DNA from: Desulfobulbaceae bacterium
Lineage (GTDB): Bacteria; Desulfobacterota; Desulfobulbia; Desulfobulbales; SURF-16
Assembly (NCBI GenBank): GCA_002868945.1
Contig: PKTX01000028.1
Span: 1 to 64,000, forward strand
DNA: 64,000 bases
Direction of reading: 5' to 3'
The notes under the pieces were generated by a model. The model was not told the origin of the DNA, made no database searches, and saw only the letters and a list, made by a program, of their open reading frames with translations. Every line of letters begins with the position of its first letter. Positions within the stretch are counted from its first letter, which is position 1. Of this stretch, positions 6,943 through 15,755 are shown in pieces. The position numbers and the translations under genes are program-made.

Positions 6943-9267
6943 TCACTTTTCAGCTGCCTCATCCCCCCGGCCGCCCGGCGCCTCGTGCGCACCATCTTCC
7001 TGACGGCCGGAGGCGTCCATTATCTCCAGGCGCAGGGGCGAGGAGGTATCCAGGTGGACATCGCGCTGCGGAAAGGCAATGACCAGGCCGGCCTCGCGGA
7101 ACATCTCATCAATGATAAAACGCATGTCGCTTTCAATGCGTTTCTTGTCATTAATAAGCTGCACCGTAATCCAGAAATAGACGGTGAAGATCAGGGCATT
7201 ATCGCCGAAATCATTAAAAAAAACATAGGGTTTGGGGTAGTCCAGGGTCTCCTTGTGCTCGCGCACCGCCAACATCAACAGCCGCCGCACCTCGTGGGTG
7301 GGCGAGCCATACACCACTCCCACCGTGATTTCGCCGCGGATAATCTTGTCGCTGTGGGTCCAGTTGATAATATTGTTTTCCAGGAAATAGCTGTTGGGCA
7401 CCAGCACATGAATGTTAGCAAAGGTGCGCACCCGGGTGGCACGGGCGCCGATCTCCTCGACCTTGCCGATGATATCGGCCATCTGGATGAGGTCTCCCAC
7501 CTTCACAGGCTGCTCGGCCATGAGGATAAAGCCGCTGATAAAATTACTGATGATCTTCTGGCCGCCGAAACCGACACCGATGGCCAAGGCGCCACCCAGA
7601 AAGGCAAAGGCGGTGAGCGGAATGTTGACCACTCGCATGGAGAGCAGGATAACAATCAAAAGGGTCAGATAGTAGAGAAGCTTCTCGGCAATGGCGGTGG
7701 CGCTCTCACTGAGATGGCTCCGATCCAGGATATGTCTTTTCAGGGCCCGGGTGAAATAACCGGCCAGAATGATGCCGAAGATCAGAAGAAGCAGGGCAAT
7801 GGTGATCTTGCCCACGGTGATCCCCTGATCGTCAACCACCATCACTTCAAACTTCCAGGCCTTCTGGATATTCCCGGCCAGAATCTGAATTTTTTCCTTG
7901 AGAATATTGCCGGCCAGCTCCTCGTCAACCTCATCAATAAAGTGTGAGGCCATCCGGTTGGTCACCGTCAGAGTGCCCAGGTAGGCAAAGGTTGATCTCG
8001 CCAGTTTTTTATGGGCCTCCAACTGCTCCTTGAGATGTCGGGCCCTGGTCCAGCCCACGCCCTCTTCGGCCAGTTGTTTTTCCACCTGGCTTATCTGCAA
8101 ATGCAGGGAGGCTTGCAGACTCTGCTCCAGGGCCAGGGCCTGAAGGATACGATCCTGCTGGGCCTGGGCCTCCTTCTGCCAGAGACGCAACTCCTCGGCG
8201 TCGGTGTCGCCCTTGATCAGCTCATAGCGCTGTCCCCAGATCTCCTTCTGAAAAGTAAGGAGTTGCAGGGAGCCCTCGATCTGCTCCAGGCCGCGCTGAC
8301 ATGTCTGACGCCAGGCCTGCAGGGCGGCAATCTCTGCCTCCATGTTTTCGTCCCTGTCGGCGCTTTCCTCTTCTTTTTTCTGGGTGCGCAGCAGATCGGC
8401 CTCGGTCTTCTGCTGCCTGGCCAGGAACTCATCGGCGGCCTGCATCAGGGAGACCTTTTCCTCCTCAATGCGACTCAGCTGTTTTTCCAGATCCTCGGCG
8501 TCGAAATGTAGATTGGCGCGAATCTGAGCGAGCCGCCGCTCGGCCACCGTGGTCCGCAGCTCACTGACGACAAGGCTGGTCTCGGCATTTTTCAAGACCA
8601 CTGTCTCAAAACGCAGCGCGGCCCTGGCCAGCTCCACATCCGCCTGGCGCGCCGCGCTTTTCCACTGCAGGGTCGCCACCTCCGCGCTCTCTTTGGCCTG
8701 GCCGGCCGCCGCCTTGGCCTCGCGCAGCTGCTGCTCTGCATCCTTGAGGCGCTGCCGGGCGTTTTTAACCATCTTGCCGGACAGGGCCAGGGACATCTGG
8801 GCCGTCTCCCTGGCGCTTGCCGCTTTGTTGAACGCCACAATGGCCTCATCGTAGAACTTAAGTGAGTAGGGCGGCGATTCAGCCACCTCAAAGGCCTCGC
8901 CCGAGGCAATGGCCTCCTCCAGAGTCTTTTTCTCGGCGGCCAGGATCGCCGTCTTTTTGAGGGCCGCCAGCATACGGTTGTAAAAGACCTGCGTTGCCTG
9001 GGCCTTTTCAGTCCGGCCCTTGAGTTGCGCCGGCGTCACCCCCAAGGCCTTGGCAACCTTGTCGTTTTCCGCCTCCTGAAACATCTTGATGCGGTCCTGG
9101 AGGATGTTGATCTCCGCCCTGATCTCCGCCTCCGACAGGCCACGCGCCTCTTCCGGCTCCTGCTTGTCGCCGGTGAGTTGCGCCACAGGATCGCTGCCAT
9201 GGGCATGGCCGAACGTGACAAGCGCCAGGCCAAGGCACAACAAGAGAGCGATGTTCTTTTTATTCAT
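6943..9267 (-). CDS. MscS-family mechanosensitive channel with long periplasmic coiled coil
   Basis: About 774 residues. A signal peptide (KKNIALLLCLGLALVTFGHAHG) is followed by some 450 residues rich in Glu, Ala, Lys and Gln with heptad character, a periplasmic coiled-coil region as in MscK/MscM-type proteins. Three or four hydrophobic helices follow (ITIALLLLIFGIILAGYF, LLYYLTLLIVILLSM, TAFAFLGGALAIGVGFGGQKIISNF). The pore helix contains the MscS signature GGALAIGVGFGGQ. The cytoplasmic beta and alpha/beta domains then continue to an acidic tail. The channel should release solutes on hypo-osmotic shock. ATG codons 3 and 7 codons into the longest reading frame compete; the one before NKKN is preferred as signal-peptide start (9285 is the longest option). 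Confidence 0.93.
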   Translation of the reverse strand: MNKKNIALLLCLGLALVTFGHAHGSDPVAQLTGDKQEPEEARGLSEAEIRAEINILQDRIKMFQEAENDKVAKALGVTPAQLKGRTEKAQATQVFYNRMLAALKKTAILAAEKKTLEEAIASGEAFEVAESPPYSLKFYDEAIVAFNKAASARETAQMSLALSGKMVKNARQRLKDAEQQLREAKAAAGQAKESAEVATLQWKSAARQADVELARAALRFETVVLKNAETSLVVSELRTTVAERRLAQIRANLHFDAEDLEKQLSRIEEEKVSLMQAADEFLARQQKTEADLLRTQKKEEESADRDENMEAEIAALQAWRQTCQRGLEQIEGSLQLLTFQKEIWGQRYELIKGDTDAEELRLWQKEAQAQQDRILQALALEQSLQASLHLQISQVEKQLAEEGVGWTRARHLKEQLEAHKKLARSTFAYLGTLTVTNRMASHFIDEVDEELAGNILKEKIQILAGNIQKAWKFEVMVVDDQGITVGKITIALLLLIFGIILAGYFTRALKRHILDRSHLSESATAIAEKLLYYLTLLIVILLSMRVVNIPLTAFAFLGGALAIGVGFGGQKIISNFISGFILMAEQPVKVGDLIQMADIIGKVEEIGARATRVRTFANIHVLVPNSYFLENNIINWTHSDKIIRGEITVGVVYGSPTHEVRRLLMLAVREHKETLDYPKPYVFFNDFGDNALIFTVYFWITVQLINDKKRIESDMRFIIDEMFREAGLVIAFPQRDVHLDTSSPLRLEIMDASGRQEDGAHEAPGGRGDEAAEK

Positions 9268-9333
9268 GATCATATCCGCATCCATGGTTGGCTACTTTTT
9301 TAGGCCATCGTAAACAATGAGACACCCTATGAA

Positions 9334-9550
9334 GGCCATCTTGAATAATTGCCATTTTGACCGATTTCTTCGTCGCTACGAAAATAAAAATGCTCACATA
9401 TCATTAATATGCTGCACCCCAAGGGCACCCGGAGTGTCGCAGGCTCCCTTACCTCTTGCAGGGCGCGCTTTTTATTTTCTATGCTTCTTGAACTCGAACA
9501 GGTAAGCGAGCGGAGCGAGACTCCGAAATATCTAATTATTCAAGATACCC
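9334..9550 (-). mobile_element. MITE-like element, 217 bp copy (TIR + 4-bp TSD)
   Basis: The ends are GGCCATCTTGAATAATT and the complement of GGGTATCTTGAATAATT, with TGAA duplicated at 9330-9333 and 9551-9554. The body has the GGCTCCCTTACCTCTT and AAGCGAGCGGAGCGAG modules seen in other copies. Its length equals that of the copy at 22795. Short open frames cross it but are not genes. It occupies most of the space between mscS and the dehydrogenase. Confidence 0.88.
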
Positions 9551-9660
9551 TGAAGAAGAACAGCACCGGGCTGTCAAAAGGCTGCCCTCGGCCGTCGAGA
9601 AAAAGGGGGAGAGCCGCATTGAAGCAGCCGGGAAAACTTACCCGCTGGCCTGGCTTTATT

Positions 9661-9687
9661 TTGACAACAATGGAGACTCTTTACTAT
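9661..9687 (+). promoter_or_regulatory. Putative promoter of the amino-acid dehydrogenase / oxoacid operon
   Basis: TTGACA (9661-9666) is followed after 15 bases by TACTAT (9682-9687). The spacer is short. It lies 48 bases before the start codon and downstream of the mobile element. Confidence 0.4.
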
Positions 9688-9734
9688 CCTTTTTACAGAG
9701 ACAAATAAACCACTTTTCCGGTCATGACCTGCCC

Positions 9735-10844
9735 ATGGAACTCTTCCATCTCGCCGACGAGCTCGGCCCCGTAAAGATCCTCCACATCCACGAACCTGTT
9801 ATCGGCCTCAGGGCCATTGTCGTGGTGGACAATGTAGCCTGCGGCCCCTCCATCGGCGGTGTCCGCATGGCACCGGATGTCAGTGTCCAGGAGGCCTGCC
9901 GCCTGGCCCGGGCCATGACCATGAAGAACGCCGCCGCCGGCCTGGCCCACGGCGGCGGCAAGGCAGTCATCTTTGCGGACGCCAAGATGGCGGACCCGGC
10001 CAAGGAACAACTGATCCGAGCCTTTGCCTGCGCCATCAAGGACCTGCACGACTACATCCCCGGACCCGACATGGGCACGGACGAGGCATGCATGGCCTGG
10101 GTGCAGGATGAAATCGGCCGGGCTGTGGGGTTACCGCGTGCCATCGGCGGCATCCCCCTGGATGAGATCGGTGCCACCGGCTACGGCCTGGCCATCTGCG
10201 TGGATGCGGCCCTGGAGTTCTGCGATTTTGCGCTGGCCGGTGCCCGCCTGGTGGTCCAGGGCTTTGGCTCGGTGGGCAAAAACGTCGCCCGCTTTCTGGT
10301 GGAGAATGGGGCCGTGCTGGTGGGGGTGGCCGATTCCGGAGGAGCCGTCTATAACGAGCAGGGTCTTGACCTACCAACCCTGCTGGCCCTCAAGGGAAAG
10401 GGTGGCAGCGTGGCGCACTATACCGACGGCCAGGTTTTTGCCAGCCATGAAGTGATCGGTTTTGCCTGCGACATCTGGATTCCGGCCGCCCGGCCCGATG
10501 TTATTCACCATGATAATGTTGACCGACTCCAGGCCCGGCTGGTGGTGCCCGGCGCCAATATCCCCTTCAACGACGAGGTGGCCGCCCGCCTCCATGAACG
10601 CTGCGTGCTGGCCGTTCCCGACTATATCGCCAATGCCGGCGGCGTCATCTGCGCGGCCGTGGAATATCATGGCGGCAGCCAGATTGCCGCCTTTCAGGAA
10701 ATCAGCGAAAAAATCAGGTGTAACACCACGGCGGTCCTGACCGACATGCGCCAAAAGGAGATCCTGCCACGCCAAGCCGCAGCCGACATGGCTGTCCGCC
10801 GTCTGCAGAGTGCCATGGCCAGCCGGCGCTGGCATCTTTTTTAA
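9735..10844 (+). CDS. Glu/Leu/Phe/Val dehydrogenase family protein
   Basis: This 369-residue NAD(P)-dependent enzyme would deaminate an amino acid to a 2-oxoacid, or the reverse, in the cytoplasm. The N-terminal dimerisation/substrate domain has SIGGVRM, then MKNAAAGLAHGGGKAVI with the catalytic-type Lys, then GPDMGTDEACMAWV. The Rossmann domain contains VVQGFGSVGKNVA (G-x-G-x-x-G), followed by IPAA and VVPGANIPF-x-DEVA, PDYIANAGGVI. The GLAHGGGK block resembles leucine/phenylalanine/valine dehydrogenases more than classical GDH, so a branched-chain or aromatic substrate is likely but unproven. It lies 109 bp before the ferredoxin oxidoreductase genes, which would take the oxoacid onward. Confidence 0.88.
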   Translation: MELFHLADELGPVKILHIHEPVIGLRAIVVVDNVACGPSIGGVRMAPDVSVQEACRLARAMTMKNAAAGLAHGGGKAVIFADAKMADPAKEQLIRAFACAIKDLHDYIPGPDMGTDEACMAWVQDEIGRAVGLPRAIGGIPLDEIGATGYGLAICVDAALEFCDFALAGARLVVQGFGSVGKNVARFLVENGAVLVGVADSGGAVYNEQGLDLPTLLALKGKGGSVAHYTDGQVFASHEVIGFACDIWIPAARPDVIHHDNVDRLQARLVVPGANIPFNDEVAARLHERCVLAVPDYIANAGGVICAAVEYHGGSQIAAFQEISEKIRCNTTAVLTDMRQKEILPRQAAADMAVRRLQSAMASRRWHLF

Positions 10845-10953
10845 CTGCGGGGCTCCGGGCACGAAGGAGGGAGTAAGAACATAGCGGTTGCCGGAGCGTC
10901 CGGACACCTCTTTCCGCCCTGTGCGCCTTCATCCTCTTCAGCCGGAGGTTGCA

Positions 10954-11868
10954 ATGTACCGTATCCGTTTCCATGGCAGAGGTGGTCAAGGAATGAAGAC
11001 CGCCAGCCGCATCCTGGGCACCGCCCTCTTTTTAGAGGGGTTCGAGGTCCAGGATGCACCGCGCTACGGCGCGGAACGGCGCGGCGCCCCCATGTTCGCC
11101 TATGTCCGGGCCCACCACAAACCGATCAACGAGCGCGGCATCATCAGCCGACCGGCACTGGTGGTGGTCAGTGACGACAGCCTCCTTGCCATGGCCGCAG
11201 CCGGGGTGACAAACGGCCTGACGGCCGCCACCCTCCTGGCCGTCTGCACCACTCGCCCTTCTTCCTTTTATGACCATCACGACGACCTCAAGGGACAACT
11301 CATCCTCTTTAGGCCGCCGGCCTCTGTCAACGGCCACTCGCAGCTCTCCAGTTGCTGTGCCGGGGCTGCCGCCGCCCTGCTCGGCATCATCAGCCCCGCC
11401 AACCTGGCTGCGGCTGTGGCCCGTGAACTCGACGCCCTGCCGCCGGAACGTATTCGCGTCAACCAGCAAGCCGCTGCCACCGTCTTTCGCCGACTCACGG
11501 AGAACGGCGCCTTTGTCCGGGAAGGTGCGGACCAGGTGCGGGTCAAGAGGCCCCACTGGCTCACCCTGGCGCTTGACAGCGCTGCCCTGGCCGCTCCGGC
11601 CATCCATGCCGCCGCCACCACTCTGCGAATGGACACCGGCCTCTGGCGCAGCCAACGCCCGGAGATCGATTTCGACACCTGCACCTGCTGCGGCCTGTGC
11701 AACATCTACTGCCCGGATGGCGCCATCAGCCTCGGCGACAACGGCTGCCCCGCCATTGATTACCAGCACTGCAAGGGCTGCCTGATCTGCCTGAACCAGT
11801 GTCCCACCGGCGCCATCAGCGCCCGGCCCGAAGCCGCCGCACACGAGACCGACGAGGTGGAGGCATGA
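10954..11868 (+). CDS. 2-oxoacid:ferredoxin oxidoreductase, fused gamma and delta (2x[4Fe-4S]) subunits
   Basis: About 304 residues. Residues 1-185 form the gamma (CoA-binding) domain, beginning MYRIRFHGRGGQGMKTA with the diagnostic GRGGQG. After a linker the C-terminal 70 residues are a ferredoxin domain with CTCCGLCNIYCPDG and CKGCLICLNQCPTG, giving two [4Fe-4S] clusters. The ATG at 10954 is chosen for the GGAGG seven bases upstream and because GRGGQG lies at the usual place; an upstream in-frame ATG at 10888 adds 22 unconserved residues. The stop overlaps the alpha-subunit start (ATGA). Gamma-delta fusion is a known arrangement of this heterotetramer. Confidence 0.93.
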   Translation: MYRIRFHGRGGQGMKTASRILGTALFLEGFEVQDAPRYGAERRGAPMFAYVRAHHKPINERGIISRPALVVVSDDSLLAMAAAGVTNGLTAATLLAVCTTRPSSFYDHHDDLKGQLILFRPPASVNGHSQLSSCCAGAAAALLGIISPANLAAAVARELDALPPERIRVNQQAAATVFRRLTENGAFVREGADQVRVKRPHWLTLALDSAALAAPAIHAAATTLRMDTGLWRSQRPEIDFDTCTCCGLCNIYCPDGAISLGDNGCPAIDYQHCKGCLICLNQCPTGAISARPEAAAHETDEVEA

Positions 11869-13112
11869 AGCGCACCCTGCTCACCGGTAACGGCGCCGCC
11901 GCCTGGGGGGCCCGCCTGGCCTGCATCGACTATCTGCCCGCCTTCCCCATTACACCGCAGACCGAGATCATTGAGACCATCAGCAGCTGGATCGACCAGG
12001 GGCTTATGGCCTGCCGCATGGTGAGCATGGATTCCGAACACTCGATGATCACCGCGGCCGGAGCAGCAGCGGCCACCGGCGTCCGCACCTTCACCGCCAC
12101 CTCCAGCCAGGGTCTGCTCTACGGCATGGAAATGCTCTATGCCGTGGCCGGCTGGCGGGTGCCCCTGGTGCTGGTCAATGTCTCCCGGGCCCTGGCCGCC
12201 CCCGTCACCCTGGAGCCGGACCATAACGATGTGCTGGCCGCCCGCGACAGCGGCTTTATCCAGATCCACTGTGCCACCTGTCAGGAGGTGGTTGACACCA
12301 TGCTCCTGGCCTACCGCCTCAGCGAAGACAAGCGACTGCGCCTGCCGGTGATCGTCAACCTGGACGGCTACTACCTCTCCTTTACCCGCGAACCGGTGAC
12401 CCTGCCCGATCCGCAATTGGCCAGTCGCTTCGTGGGACCGCCCACCAGCCGAGCCGATCAGATCCAGGCCTCTCACCCCACCTCCCTGGGCATTGCCGTG
12501 CTGGGGGGCAGCCAATACTCCTACTTCCGTTATGAGCAGCACCTGGCCGCCCTGGCCGCCCTGGAGATATATGACGATTTGGGCCGCGACTATGGTCGGC
12601 TCACCGGCCGCTCTTACAGCGCCTTGGCATGCTACCGCTGCCATGGGGCAGACATGGTCTTTGTGATGATCGGCTCCTTTGCCACCAAGGGCAAGGATGC
12701 CGTGGATCAACTGCGCGCCATGGGGCTGGCCGTGGGCCTGGTCCGCCTTCGCCTGGTCCGGCCGTGGCCCGGCGTTGCCCTGGCCACGGCCCTGGCCGAT
12801 AAAAAAGGAGTGGCGGTGATTGACCAGAATCTTTCCATGGGCCAGGGCGGCATTCTCTATCAGGAGGTGGCGGCCGCCCTCTACCATCGGCCGGATCGCC
12901 CCCGGGTGCTGTGCAGCTATGTCGGTGGCCTGGGCGGTCGCGACATCAGCCTGGAGGATTTTCGCGGCATGGCCGAAGAGACGCTGCAGGCGGCGGCAAG
13001 CGGCCGGACACCGCCGCCCCGCCTGCTCTATACGGAAGAAGACCTTGCGCAGATGCGCGCCGCCCAGCAGGTGGCGGCGCCAGACATAGATCCGGGAGCA
13101 GAGACACCATGA
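11865..13112 (+). CDS. 2-oxoacid:ferredoxin oxidoreductase alpha subunit (PorA-like)
   Basis: About 415 residues. Domain I has GNGAAAWGARLA and AFPITPQTEIIE; the YPITP-type motif is typical of POR/VOR alpha subunits. It continues with SEHSMITAAGAAAATGVRTFTATSSQGL and with LEPDHNDVLAARDSG. Domain II (after residue about 245) has VFVMIGSFATKGKDAVDQL and then a C-terminal VIDQNLSMGQGG. Together with the beta subunit it would oxidatively decarboxylate a 2-oxoacid to acyl-CoA, CO2 and reduced ferredoxin. Starts and stops overlap by 4 nt on both sides (ATGA), so translation is coupled. The substrate cannot be read from the sequence; the neighbouring dehydrogenase points to a branched-chain or aromatic oxoacid. 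Confidence 0.93.
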   Translation: MKRTLLTGNGAAAWGARLACIDYLPAFPITPQTEIIETISSWIDQGLMACRMVSMDSEHSMITAAGAAAATGVRTFTATSSQGLLYGMEMLYAVAGWRVPLVLVNVSRALAAPVTLEPDHNDVLAARDSGFIQIHCATCQEVVDTMLLAYRLSEDKRLRLPVIVNLDGYYLSFTREPVTLPDPQLASRFVGPPTSRADQIQASHPTSLGIAVLGGSQYSYFRYEQHLAALAALEIYDDLGRDYGRLTGRSYSALACYRCHGADMVFVMIGSFATKGKDAVDQLRAMGLAVGLVRLRLVRPWPGVALATALADKKGVAVIDQNLSMGQGGILYQEVAAALYHRPDRPRVLCSYVGGLGGRDISLEDFRGMAEETLQAAASGRTPPPRLLYTEEDLAQMRAAQQVAAPDIDPGAETP

Positions 13113-14032
13113 GCAGCGCACCACAAAAGCCTTCCAGCCAGCCACTTGGCCACCAGCTGGCCGCCGGCACCTCCACCTGTGCCGGCTGCGGCGCCCTGCA
13201 GGGCATCAGGCTGGTCCATGACATCCTGGACAGCAAGGTGTTCTTCGTCAATGCGGCCGGCTGCATGACCCTGCTGTCCATCTATCCCTTTACCCCCTTT
13301 GCCGGCGCCTGGCTCTATACATCCATGGCCTCGGCCGCAGCCGGAGGCCAGGGGGTACGCGACGCCCTGGACATCATGCTGGCCGGTAAACGACTGCCAC
13401 CGCAAGAGGATATGCAGGTGGTGGTGCTCAGCGGCGACGGATCGGCCGGCGGCATGGGTCTCTCCGCCACCTCCGGAGCCATGGACCGCAACCTTGACTT
13501 CATTTACCTCTGCTACGACAACGAAGGTTACGGCAATACCGGCTACCAGCTCTCCGCCGCCACGCCGCACGGGGCCCGGACCACCACCAGCACCAGCGGC
13601 AACCCCGGGTACAAGAAGGAACTCTTTGACATCTGGACGGCCCATAAACCGGCCTATGCCGCCACCATCTGCGGCGCCGAACCCGGCGATCTGCGTAAAA
13701 AGGTGGAAACGCTCAAGGGCATCAAGGGCCCCCGCCTCCTCTTGGCCCTGAGCCCCTGCCCCACTGCCTGGCACTTTGAGCCGGCCGACACCATCACGCT
13801 GGGCAAACTGGCCGTTGCCTGCGGCCTCTGGCCCCTCAAGGAGTATAAGGAGGGACGGCTGGTCCACACCAAGGTTCCCAAGAAGACCGGCCGACGGCCG
13901 CAGGTGGAGGAGTATCTCCGACTGCAGGGCCGCTATCGCCACCTCTTTGCACCCCGCCGTAATGATCGTGTCATCAGTGAGATCCAGAACCGGGTGGACC
14001 GCTACTGGGAGAAGGTCACGGATGAAGGTTGA
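13109..14032 (+). CDS. 2-oxoacid:ferredoxin oxidoreductase beta subunit (PorB-like, TPP-binding)
   Basis: About 307 residues. An N-terminal Cys pair (TCAGCGALQG) and NAAGCM provide ligands for the proximal [4Fe-4S] cluster. The TPP/Mg site is GDGSAGGMGLSATSGAMDRN followed by YDNEGYGNTGYQLS, closely matching the PorB pattern (YDNE-x-Y-x-NTG). Conserved ATPHGARTTTS follows. The ATG at 13109 overlaps the porA stop. The reading frame is open well upstream, but that part is antisense-free shadow within porA. It overlaps the acyl-CoA synthetase start by 11 nt. All expected cofactor residues are present. Confidence 0.94.
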   Translation: MSSAPQKPSSQPLGHQLAAGTSTCAGCGALQGIRLVHDILDSKVFFVNAAGCMTLLSIYPFTPFAGAWLYTSMASAAAGGQGVRDALDIMLAGKRLPPQEDMQVVVLSGDGSAGGMGLSATSGAMDRNLDFIYLCYDNEGYGNTGYQLSAATPHGARTTTSTSGNPGYKKELFDIWTAHKPAYAATICGAEPGDLRKKVETLKGIKGPRLLLALSPCPTAWHFEPADTITLGKLAVACGLWPLKEYKEGRLVHTKVPKKTGRRPQVEEYLRLQGRYRHLFAPRRNDRVISEIQNRVDRYWEKVTDEG

Positions 14033-15755
14033 GAAGGCCGGCATACCGCCGCGACACAGCTATTTCCGCGGCGAGGATGAACCGCCGTTGCTGGACAGCA
14101 CCATTCCGGCCCACTTTCAGGCCATGGCCCGTTGCTTTGCCCAGCGTGAAGCAGTGGCGGCCGTCCCCCAGCAGCGCCGTCTGAGCTATGCCGAACTGAC
14201 CAAAGAGGTCGATGACGCGGCCCGCGGCCTCATGGCCCTGGGCTATTGCCAGGGCGACCGGATCGGCATCTGCTCCACCAACAACCTGGAGTGGGTGGTG
14301 ATTCAGATGGCCTGCGCCCGCATCGGTGCCATCCTGGTCAATATCAATCCGGCCTATCGCCTGCCGGAACTGGCCTATGCCCTGCGCCACGCCGAGCTGC
14401 AGGGCCTCTTTACCATCCCCGCCTTCCGCTCCAGCAACTATCCGGCCATGCTGGCCGAACTGCTGCCGGAACTGGCCGTCTCCCATGGGGCGGAACTGAA
14501 AAACAGTGATCTGCCCCACCTGCGCCATATCATCTGCTATGACCCAAAGGAGCGTTATGGCGGGGAGCCGCCCTTGCCCGGTCTGCTCTCCTGGGCCGCC
14601 CTGCTGGCCCGGGCCGACGAAATCAGCCAGACGCAACTGGAAAGGCGTACTGCCACCCTGCGGCCCGACGAGGTGGTCAACATTCAGTACACCTCCGGCA
14701 CCACCGGCCACCCCAAGGCGGTGATGCTCAGCCATACCAATATCCTCAACAACGCCTGGTTCAGCGCCCGTATCCTGGGTTTTAGCGAGAATGACCGCCT
14801 CTGCGTGCCGGTGCCCTTCTACCACTGCTTCGGCACGGTCCTGGCCACCCTGCTCTGTTTCTCCTGCGGGGCCTGTCTGGTGATTGCCTGCGACCACTTT
14901 GAGGCGGGCCAGGTGCTGGCGGCGATTGAGCAGGAGCGCTGCACCGCCATCCACGGCGTGCCCACCATGTTCATTGCCGAGCTTGAGCATGCCGCCGCAC
15001 AAAGGAGCGACACCAACACGTTGCGCACCGGCATCATGGCCGGCGCCCCCTGCCCGCCATCCCTGATGCGAAGGGTGATGGCCGACATGCATTGCCCGGA
15101 AATCATTATCGGTTACGGCCAGACCGAGGCCTCACCGCTCACCCACCTGACCAGACGCGACGATAACCTCAGGCGCCGCACCCTCACCGTGGGCCGCAAC
15201 CTGCCACATCAGGAGGTCAAGATCGTGGCCGTGGAGAACAACGAGATCGTTGCCATCGGCCAGGTGGGAGAAATCTGCTTCCGCGGCTATCACCTGATGC
15301 GCGGCTACTACAGGGATCCGGAGGCCACCGCCCGGGCCATCGACCAGGAGGGCTGGCTCCACTCCGGCGACCTCGGCAGCATGGATGAGCACGGCTACCT
15401 GAGCATCACCGGCCGTCTTAAGGATATGATCATCCGGGGCGGCGAGAACATCTATCCGGCCGAGATTGAAGAGGTGCTCTTTGGCCATCCGGCCGTGGCC
15501 CAGGTGGCGGTGATCGGCGTGCCGGATGACTACTGGGGCGAGGAGATCATGGCCTGGGTTGCCGTGCACGCCGGTGTCGAGCCGCCCGAGGCGCCCGAGC
15601 TGCAGGACTATTGCCGGGCCAGGTTGGCCCATTTCAAGATTCCCAAATATATCTGGCTGGTTGACGAATTTCCCCTCACTGTCACCGGTAAAATCCAGAA
15701 ATTCAAGATGCGCCGCCAGGCCATTGCCGCACTTCAAAATCAGGAGAACCAATGA
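14022..15755 (+). CDS. AMP-forming acyl-CoA synthetase (ANL superfamily)
   Basis: About 577 residues. The P-loop-like motif is YTSGTTGHPKAVMLSH, followed by VPFYHCFG, then GYGQTEASP (A5 motif), GWLHSGDLG (A7), RLKDMIIRGGENIYP (A8 hinge) and a C-terminal TGKIQKFKMR with the catalytic Lys (A10). It resembles medium/long-chain or branched acyl-CoA synthetases of the FadD/AcsM kind. The ATG at 14022 lies 11 nt inside porB; the frame is open further upstream but only as porB shadow. In this operon it may activate carboxylic acids, or run in reverse to draw ATP from the acyl-CoA made by the oxidoreductase. The second is inference. Confidence 0.93.
   Translation: MKVEKAGIPPRHSYFRGEDEPPLLDSTIPAHFQAMARCFAQREAVAAVPQQRRLSYAELTKEVDDAARGLMALGYCQGDRIGICSTNNLEWVVIQMACARIGAILVNINPAYRLPELAYALRHAELQGLFTIPAFRSSNYPAMLAELLPELAVSHGAELKNSDLPHLRHIICYDPKERYGGEPPLPGLLSWAALLARADEISQTQLERRTATLRPDEVVNIQYTSGTTGHPKAVMLSHTNILNNAWFSARILGFSENDRLCVPVPFYHCFGTVLATLLCFSCGACLVIACDHFEAGQVLAAIEQERCTAIHGVPTMFIAELEHAAAQRSDTNTLRTGIMAGAPCPPSLMRRVMADMHCPEIIIGYGQTEASPLTHLTRRDDNLRRRTLTVGRNLPHQEVKIVAVENNEIVAIGQVGEICFRGYHLMRGYYRDPEATARAIDQEGWLHSGDLGSMDEHGYLSITGRLKDMIIRGGENIYPAEIEEVLFGHPAVAQVAVIGVPDDYWGEEIMAWVAVHAGVEPPEAPELQDYCRARLAHFKIPKYIWLVDEFPLTVTGKIQKFKMRRQAIAALQNQENQ

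Noticed and set aside
12911-13108. Longer N-terminus for the beta subunit (and 13776-14021 for the acyl-CoA synthetase)
   Set aside because: The added parts lie inside the preceding gene and are not conserved; the overlapping ATG codons fit the family starts.
11760-13145. 461-codon minus-strand frame antisense to the oxidoreductase alpha subunit
   Set aside because: Rich in Gly, His, Gln and Ala, with no recognisable domain, and overlapping a clear enzyme gene.
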